The notes beneath the pieces were generated by a model. The model ran no database searches. It was not told the origin of the DNA and saw only the letters and a program-made list of their open reading frames with translations. A DNA stretch of 26,046 nt from a virus. This document shows positions 22,410 through 26,046 of the stretch, piece by piece. Numbering within the stretch: the stretch's first letter is position 1; each line of letters starts with the position of its first letter. Location of the stretch: positions 1 to 26,046 of IMG/VR virus record IMGVR_UViG_3300009182_000287. One strand, 5' to 3'. The position numbers and the translations under genes are program-made.

Positions 22410-22862
22410 ATGTTATTCGATCAATATTATAGTCTTCTAATGGAAAGCACAAGACCAATTTATAAAACAGTCTATCCAACTGATCGTTATGGAGGTAATC
22501 ATACTGTTGGTCTTACCATAGAGTTTGTTGATCTTAAAAAACAACTGTATGACTATAACGGTACCGGAGAAACCGACGCCGTACATTGGTCTTGGGATCT
22601 TATATTAGATGGAAAACGAGAAATAGTTATATGGAGAGATGAAGATACAAGTGGTCTACAGAATGATGGCGGTTGTTATTATTTAGAAAAAGATGAATGG
22701 GGTAATATAGTGCTTGGTGAACCTACTAAGGACCCAGAAGAAAGATACGAAATTGAAGAGTATATTGATAAAGAATGGCCTCATTCAAAGAGAGAAATGT
22801 ACGTTAAATTTAAAGGCGAAGATATAGACGATGATAAAATTATGACAGCTATAAAAATATGA
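22410..22862 (+). CDS. hypothetical protein with capsid-targeting-like leader
   Basis: A 150-residue acidic protein. The start at 22410 is preferred over 22365 because it follows the promoter octamer and gives the leader MLFDQYYSLLME, then S13, which matches (I/L)-x-E. The body is a small beta/alpha domain with several Trp and acidic residues (VHWSWDLILDGKREIVIW) and ends in an acidic helix. No family recognised. The stop overlaps the next start (ATGA), so the pair is translationally coupled. Confidence 0.65.
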   Translation: MLFDQYYSLLMESTRPIYKTVYPTDRYGGNHTVGLTIEFVDLKKQLYDYNGTGETDAVHWSWDLILDGKREIVIWRDEDTSGLQNDGGCYYLEKDEWGNIVLGEPTKDPEERYEIEEYIDKEWPHSKREMYVKFKGEDIDDDKIMTAIKI

Positions 22863-23344
22863 ACTTTAGAGAACATTATCAAATAAACGAAGGCATCTTA
22901 TCTCACGAATATAAAATTTGTGCTTTTTTTGATCAAAACCGTTTTAATAATCTTAAGCACGGAAGACCAGAAGAAGTTTGGAAAAAAGAAATAAAAAATA
23001 TTAAACAAGATATTATTTTTAGTATTGCTAATATTTTAAATAATATTCTTTTTGATGGTGTAGGAGGGGCTCTAAGTGATGGTAGAATGGATATAAAAAT
23101 AGATATGGACTCATTAGATAATACCCTTCGAGTTGTAACAATGTATGCTATCGGTGTTAAGATCCCAGTCCCTGATAAGCAGGCCATACAAATTTATCAT
23201 GTTTTAAATAAAGTTAGCGAACGAGTAACAAGCGTTAAGATAACTCTATCTCATGATATACTCAAACAACATCTCGATAAAGAGCTTAAAGGTAAGTCAA
23301 AAGAAGAAGTAGAACAAACTTTAGATACACTTAAAAAGATTTAA
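22859..23344 (+). CDS. hypothetical protein with capsid-targeting-like leader
   Basis: A 161-residue protein. The leader MNFREHYQINE, then G12, again fits (I/L)-x-E. A basic helix (EEVWKKEIKNIKQDIIFSIA) is followed by an alpha/beta region (MDIKIDMDSLDNTLRVVTMY) and a lysine-rich C-terminal helix. No known family. The 3' end overlaps a convergent small gene by 14 nt. Confidence 0.65.
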   Translation: MNFREHYQINEGILSHEYKICAFFDQNRFNNLKHGRPEEVWKKEIKNIKQDIIFSIANILNNILFDGVGGALSDGRMDIKIDMDSLDNTLRVVTMYAIGVKIPVPDKQAIQIYHVLNKVSERVTSVKITLSHDILKQHLDKELKGKSKEEVEQTLDTLKKI

Positions 23345-23582
23345 TTATCTTACTAACAATTAGCATACCTTTATCAGAGTTCCAATCTTGGTAAGCGTTA
23401 TATTTTGGTACATACTTCTGTACTTTCTTTGGCTTATAATCAACAACCCTATAAGGATTCTCAATTGTATAATGCCAATAGTATTCCTTTAAATGTTTAT
23501 TAACCTCTCCCATTGTCTTATATGGAGAGCATAATGAATTATTCCACGCTTTACCTGTCCAACGTTGAACAATATATCTCAT
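23331..23582 (-). CDS. hypothetical protein, 83 residues
   Basis: A small, basic, aromatic-rich protein with no known family: MRYIVQRWTGKAWNNS, then an EVNKHLKEYYWHYTIENPYR helix. The N-terminal Gln-Arg-Trp-Thr-x-x-x-Trp pattern is reminiscent of short phage domains that begin with a beta-hairpin. It is separated from the upstream minus-strand gene by 92 nt holding a perfect palindrome, so it may have its own promoter. Confidence 0.55.
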   Translation of the reverse strand: MRYIVQRWTGKAWNNSLCSPYKTMGEVNKHLKEYYWHYTIENPYRVVDYKPKKVQKYVPKYNAYQDWNSDKGMLIVSKIIKSF

Positions 23583-23627
23583 CGTTCAAGAAGCCAATTA
23601 ACAAAACAATTTAAATAATATAAGCAT

Positions 23628-23642
23628 CGAACTTTAAGTTCG
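23628..23642. repeat. 15-nt perfect palindrome (operator-like)
   Basis: CGAACTTTAAGTTCG has 7-bp arms around one central T. It is bracketed by two copies of ATTTAAATAA (23609-23618, 23644-23653). There is no T run after it in either direction, so a regulatory site fits better than a terminator. An AATAAATA on the minus strand overlaps the stop of the gene upstream. Confidence 0.5.
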
Positions 23643-23674
23643 TATTTAAATAATTTTATACTCACTGTTATTAT

Positions 23675-23929
23675 TTATTCGCAAATGTTTTTACTAAAGT
23701 TTTTCATAACACTTCTCGCACCGTTTGGTACATAATATTGACGTGTTTCATTAAAAAGTTTATTAGACATAATTTGAATTTCACCAGCTGTTTTATGACC
23801 GTAAATCATAACTCCTTTTCTAGGTACACCTAGCTTATGCTTATTAGCACATGTTGCACACGCTACAGTGTTTGGAAGTATTTCTAATCTTTCTCGTTCA
23901 ATAGGGTTTGTACAAATACGGCAGTTCAT
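23675..23929 (-). CDS. DksA/TraR-type zinc-finger protein
   Basis: An 84-residue protein with a C4 zinc finger: C3-x2-C6 in MNCRICTNPIERERLEILP, then C24 and C27 in ACATCANKH. This is the C-x-x-C ... C-x-x-C arrangement of the DksA/TraR zinc finger, fairly common in marine phages. The second half (KGVMIYGHKTAGEIQIMS) is the phage-specific extension. It lacks the long coiled coil of full DksA, so a direct role on RNA polymerase is doubtful. The start overlaps the previous stop by one base (TAATG). Confidence 0.75.
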   Translation of the reverse strand: MNCRICTNPIERERLEILPNTVACATCANKHKLGVPRKGVMIYGHKTAGEIQIMSNKLFNETRQYYVPNGARSVMKNFSKNICE

Positions 23930-24291
23930 TATGGATTAATAATAAAGCTTTTATCGTCTATAGTCAAGTTAAAAGTAGCATATTTATCTTCTCCCGACGG
24001 GCGAATAGTAGCTACTACATTAATAGAAAGAGTATTACCGTTCCATTTACCAGGGGTAAAATATGCACTATGAGCATTATTATACCAATCAGGAAGATTC
24101 TCTTTCTCGTAATCTTCTACAAGATTTTGCCCAGTCTTTATATTGTGAACAGAAATATCTGTTCCTTGTCGTTGAGGTGTAAATGTAACAATCCAGTTAT
24201 TGTTAGGGTCTTTAGTTATCATAGATGATTCAAAACTTTGAGTTTTAAGAGAACTTACTACAAGTAAAAGAACTAAAATAATTTTAAGCAT
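23929..24291 (-). CDS. exported protein with N-terminal signal peptide
   Basis: 120 residues. MLKIILVLLLVVSSLKTQS is a good Sec signal peptide (a Lys, then a hydrophobic core) without a lipobox Cys. The mature part (about 100 residues) is a likely beta-sandwich (NNWIVTFTPQRQGTDISVHN, TLSINVVATIRP, YATFNLTIDDKSFIINP) with no known family. It would act in the periplasm or outside the cell, an unusual place for an early phage product. It overlaps the small gene upstream by 8 nt and the zinc-finger gene downstream by 1 nt. Confidence 0.65.
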   Translation of the reverse strand: MLKIILVLLLVVSSLKTQSFESSMITKDPNNNWIVTFTPQRQGTDISVHNIKTGQNLVEDYEKENLPDWYNNAHSAYFTPGKWNGNTLSINVVATIRPSGEDKYATFNLTIDDKSFIINP

Positions 24292-24475
24292 TAATAGTTT
24301 GTCGTGTTAGTTCTAAAGGAGAAGGTTGTATTACTTGTTTAATACATTCTATTTCTACTTTATGTCCATAAAAACGACCTTTTTTATAAAACTCTTCTGC
24401 CTTTTCTTTACTAACATTTGTATAATGTTTCGGTATTGTATCTGTATATACAATTACATTAAACAGAGATTCCAT
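24284..24475 (-). CDS. hypothetical protein, 63 residues
   Basis: A small alpha/beta protein: MESLFNVIVYTDTIPKHYTN, then a helix SKEKAEEFYKKGRFYG and a strand HKVEIECIKQVI. No family recognised. Part of the early-type minus-strand gene run. Its end overlaps the next start by 8 nt. Confidence 0.55.
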   Translation of the reverse strand: MESLFNVIVYTDTIPKHYTNVSKEKAEEFYKKGRFYGHKVEIECIKQVIQPSPLELTRQTINA

Positions 24476-24506
24476 AGCAGTATTAATTATACTAAGTTAT
24501 ACGTAA

Positions 24507-24770
24507 TTAGCAAGCCGATAAAGAGGTAGGTATAAGATGTGACCAGGAAGCATTATCTCTTCTATCTTTAATAAGAAGTACTTCTTTAATATAAATATGC
24601 TCCCATTTTAGTGCTGCCATTAATCTATAATCAACAAGTATAGCTTTATTTTTTTTCTTTTGATTAAAACCTTTACCGTCCCAATAAAGTTTAGTCTGTG
24701 TATGTTGAACTAAATAAAGACCAAATACTTTTTTATCTAATTCTTTTTTATCAGGGTTAAAAGAAGCCAT
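24507..24770 (-). CDS. hypothetical protein, 87 residues
   Basis: A basic small protein, with a core GLYLVQHTQTKLYWDGKGF that looks like a beta-hairpin, then KKKNKAILVDYRLMAALKWE. No family recognised. The start lies 8 nt after the previous stop. An AATAAATA that overlaps that stop is probably accidental. Confidence 0.55.
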   Translation of the reverse strand: MASFNPDKKELDKKVFGLYLVQHTQTKLYWDGKGFNQKKKNKAILVDYRLMAALKWEHIYIKEVLLIKDRRDNASWSHLIPTSLSAC

Positions 24771-24778
24771 ATCAATAT

Positions 24779-25033
24779 TTATTCATCAATGCTTGTATAA
24801 GTTACAGTATGAATTGGCTTAAAAAGTTCTCCTAATTCGTCCTTATAATCTTGAATGCATCCATCAATCATCTGAATAGCTTCTTTTTCAGTAATACCTT
24901 CCCACCAAACATCTTCAATATTAATAATATCTGGAAGTTCTGACATACCTACTCCGAGTTCTTTATGACAGCGTAAATTTAAAGCTCTACGAAACGTACT
25001 TCTTGATACTGTATCTGTGTTTAAAGATATCAT
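24779..25033 (-). CDS. hypothetical acidic protein, 84 residues
   Basis: A small acidic protein: RSTFRRALNLRCHKEL helix, then IINIEDVWWEGITEKEAIQM and an acidic helix to the end. No family recognised. The ATG overlaps the stop of the small membrane-protein gene upstream (ATGA at 25033-25030), showing translational coupling. Confidence 0.6.
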   Translation of the reverse strand: MISLNTDTVSRSTFRRALNLRCHKELGVGMSELPDIINIEDVWWEGITEKEAIQMIDGCIQDYKDELGELFKPIHTVTYTSIDE

Positions 25034-25131
25034 TTATGAATAAAGTTAAATATAATTTGTATTATTAAGAGGGCGCCAATAACCCAGAGAGCATATTTTA
25101 TGGCTATAAGCGTCTCCTCTATTTTACGCAT
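25030..25131 (-). CDS. 33-residue single-helix membrane protein
   Basis: A short gene: MRKIEETLIAIKYALWVIGA, then LLIIQIIFNFIHK. A charged N terminus and one membrane helix (about 12-30). It starts 5 nt after the stop of the gene upstream and ends in a 4-nt overlap with the next start, so operon spacing supports it despite its length. No function is known. Confidence 0.6.
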   Translation of the reverse strand: MRKIEETLIAIKYALWVIGALLIIQIIFNFIHK

Positions 25132-25136
25132 TACGA

Positions 25137-25436
25137 TTAATGCTTAGCAGACAAAAGATATAGATAAAAAGTCTGTGCTACGAGGTTAACAACTATTCCA
25201 ATTGCAATCCAAGACAAGGCAGTAGCTTGAAGCTTATCATGTAATAGACCGTTTTGTACAGCTGTCCTAATACATTCAACAGAGTAATGAATTTCGTCGA
25301 GTGTGTCTCCAGTAACCTGGACCTTAGGAAGAGCTTTAGCTTTTGCTACTCGAGCACGATTTGCTCGAGCTATATTTAAAAGCTGCTTACGGGTTGGAAG
25401 TGGCTTTAGGGTTGTCTTTGTTGTTGTGTTCTTCAT
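25137..25436 (-). CDS. small membrane-anchored protein
   Basis: 99 residues. The first third is basic and Lys/Arg/Thr-rich (ARANRARVAKAKALPKVQV), then an acidic stretch (GDTLDEIHYSVECI), and one C-terminal membrane helix (LSWIAIGIVVNLVAQTFYLYLL, about 74-95). It is probably a tail-anchored protein with a cytoplasmic basic domain. First gene of the minus-strand early-type operon, behind a sigma70-like promoter with an 11-nt gap to the ATG. No family recognised. Confidence 0.6.
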   Translation of the reverse strand: MKNTTTKTTLKPLPTRKQLLNIARANRARVAKAKALPKVQVTGDTLDEIHYSVECIRTAVQNGLLHDKLQATALSWIAIGIVVNLVAQTFYLYLLSAKH

Positions 25437-25447
25437 ATTGTTTATAT

Positions 25448-25476
25448 ATTATAACTGATTGATATTGAAACTGCAA
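25448..25476 (-). promoter_or_regulatory. sigma70-like promoter of the early-type small-gene operon
   Basis: Minus-strand TTGCAG (25476-25471), a 17-nt spacer and a perfect TATAAT (25453-25448), with the ATG 11 nt on. It follows directly after a terminator, so it separates two transcription units. Confidence 0.7.
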
Positions 25477-25481
25477 GAAAA

Positions 25482-25551
25482 AAATTTAGGTGTTTAATGA
25501 AGGCTAAAAAACCTTGTTATAGATCATCTCTATACACTATGCCCTAAATTT
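25482..25551 (-). terminator. rho-independent terminator with a branched stem
   Basis: Read on the minus strand, AAATTTAGG (25551-25543) pairs with CCTAAATTT (25490-25482), followed by four more T (seven in total). An inner hairpin, AAGG/CCTT, lies in the loop. It ends the 26036-25556 unit just before the next promoter. Confidence 0.7.
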
Positions 25552-25555
25552 AAAA

Positions 25556-25831
25556 TTATCGTTGCCGTTGAATTACGTAATCTGTTGATCGGATATGGAC
25601 ATCATATCCATCTTGATCTTTAAAATCTATAATAGTATCTGTATGAAAAATACTATTAGTTGTATTCCAATGCTCAACTTCTTTTCCACCACTATAAATA
25701 GATATTCGATATTCAATAATCATTGGTTCTATATTTTTAATTGTTTCCTTACCTATAGTCATTCCTAAAAGGAGAGGTACTCCAATAACTACGAGTATGA
25801 CACTAATTACTTTCCAGGTAAATTTTCTCAT
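25556..25831 (-). CDS. membrane-anchored hypothetical protein
   Basis: 91 residues from ATG 25831. The longer frame to 25912 is not used, because it would overlap the upstream DUF2061 gene by more than 70 nt. The N-terminal helix (TWKVISVILVVIGVPLLLG, about 5-23) is a membrane anchor or uncleaved signal. The outer part looks like a small beta domain (IIEYRISIYSGGKEVEHWN, YDVHIRSTDYVIQ). No family recognised. Confidence 0.6.
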   Translation of the reverse strand: MRKFTWKVISVILVVIGVPLLLGMTIGKETIKNIEPMIIEYRISIYSGGKEVEHWNTTNSIFHTDTIIDFKDQDGYDVHIRSTDYVIQRQR

Positions 25832-25838
25832 AGTCTTA

Positions 25839-26036
25839 TTATATATTCTTTTTAAAATGTTCCCAAGCTCTTTCGTGAATATAAAACAAAGTAATCTTTG
25901 CAAAGAAGTCAAATACAGATACTCCTAATGATACAAAAGGCTTACCAGTAAAGAAGAAACAAGCAAGGAAGGTAGTTATAGAGCCAAGGATTCTATAAGA
26001 GATAGCTTTGAGTAATGATACAGTTCTAGTCTCCAT
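25839..26036 (-). CDS. DUF2061 membrane protein
   Basis: 65 residues matching the DUF2061 pattern: KAISYRILGSITTFLACFFF (about 10-29), a second hydrophobic helix (LGVSVFDFFAKITLFYI), then HERAW near the end, the family's hallmark (K-I-x-L-Y-x-H-E-R-x-W). It has two membrane helices. The family is widespread in bacteria and marine phages and its function is unknown. The start is 11 nt from the window end, so its promoter cannot be seen. Confidence 0.85.
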   Translation of the reverse strand: METRTVSLLKAISYRILGSITTFLACFFFTGKPFVSLGVSVFDFFAKITLFYIHERAWEHFKKNI

Positions 26037-26046
26037 AATCTTATTT

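Noticed and set aside
24776-24783. AATAAATA on the minus strand as a promoter for the gene at 24770
   Set aside because: It arises from a GAA-TAA stop codon inside a tightly spaced operon and is probably chance.

Overview
The window is an AT-rich piece of a large, T4-like tailed phage (myovirus), most likely from a marine bacterium. The evidence is a mix of T4-type replication and assembly genes (a gp62-like clamp-loader subunit and a gp31/GroES-like co-chaperonin), genes common in marine T4-like phages (Hsp20, dCMP deaminase, DUF2061, a DksA-type zinc finger, MoxR/CobS-like ATPase), three large adhesin/tail-fibre genes, and many copies of a T4-late-promoter-like octamer (TATAAATA or AATAAATA) just upstream of start codons. 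The host is not identifiable from this sequence. Nothing suggests a chromosome or an integrated prophage.

Layout. (1) 1-1950 is an RNA-rich segment: the 3' part of a one-piece phage tmRNA with an unusually long tag, a roughly 300-nt non-coding stretch with related stem-loops and a terminator, an HNH endonuclease, a one-helix membrane protein, tRNA-Glu, hsp20 flanked by inverted repeats, and tRNA-Cys. (2) 2003-3795 holds a small gene, a methyltransferase and two tandem deaminases, divided by a near-palindromic bidirectional promoter. (3) 8814-3792, minus strand, is one tightly coupled operon: queC, a class-II glutamine amidotransferase, a glycosyltransferase-like protein, a DUF366 protein, gp62-like, GroES-like, a WYL_2-like protein and two unknowns. 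Its first four genes look like a 7-deazaguanine pathway for DNA modification. (4) 8859-16050 has three minus-strand fibre/adhesin genes, interrupted by a plus-strand island with a possible head protein and a RecA/RadA-like ATPase. (5) 16103-20529, plus strand, has two small proteins, then a DUF2201/VWA metallopeptidase-like protein followed by its MoxR-family AAA+ ATPase and an unknown gene. (6) 20526-23582 has an LRR-like protein and two unknowns. (7) 23675-26036, minus strand, is a compact set of small early-type genes, several of them membrane or exported proteins, run from a sigma70-type promoter behind a terminator.

Two themes cut across the window. First, at least six otherwise unrelated proteins, including both members of the MoxR/VWA pair, begin with a short aromatic-rich leader ending in (I/L)-x-E. 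This matches the T4 capsid-targeting sequence and gp21 protease site, so they may be packaged in the head. Second, both sigma70-like and late-like promoters often lie only 4-11 nt from the ATG, which implies leaderless or nearly leaderless mRNAs.
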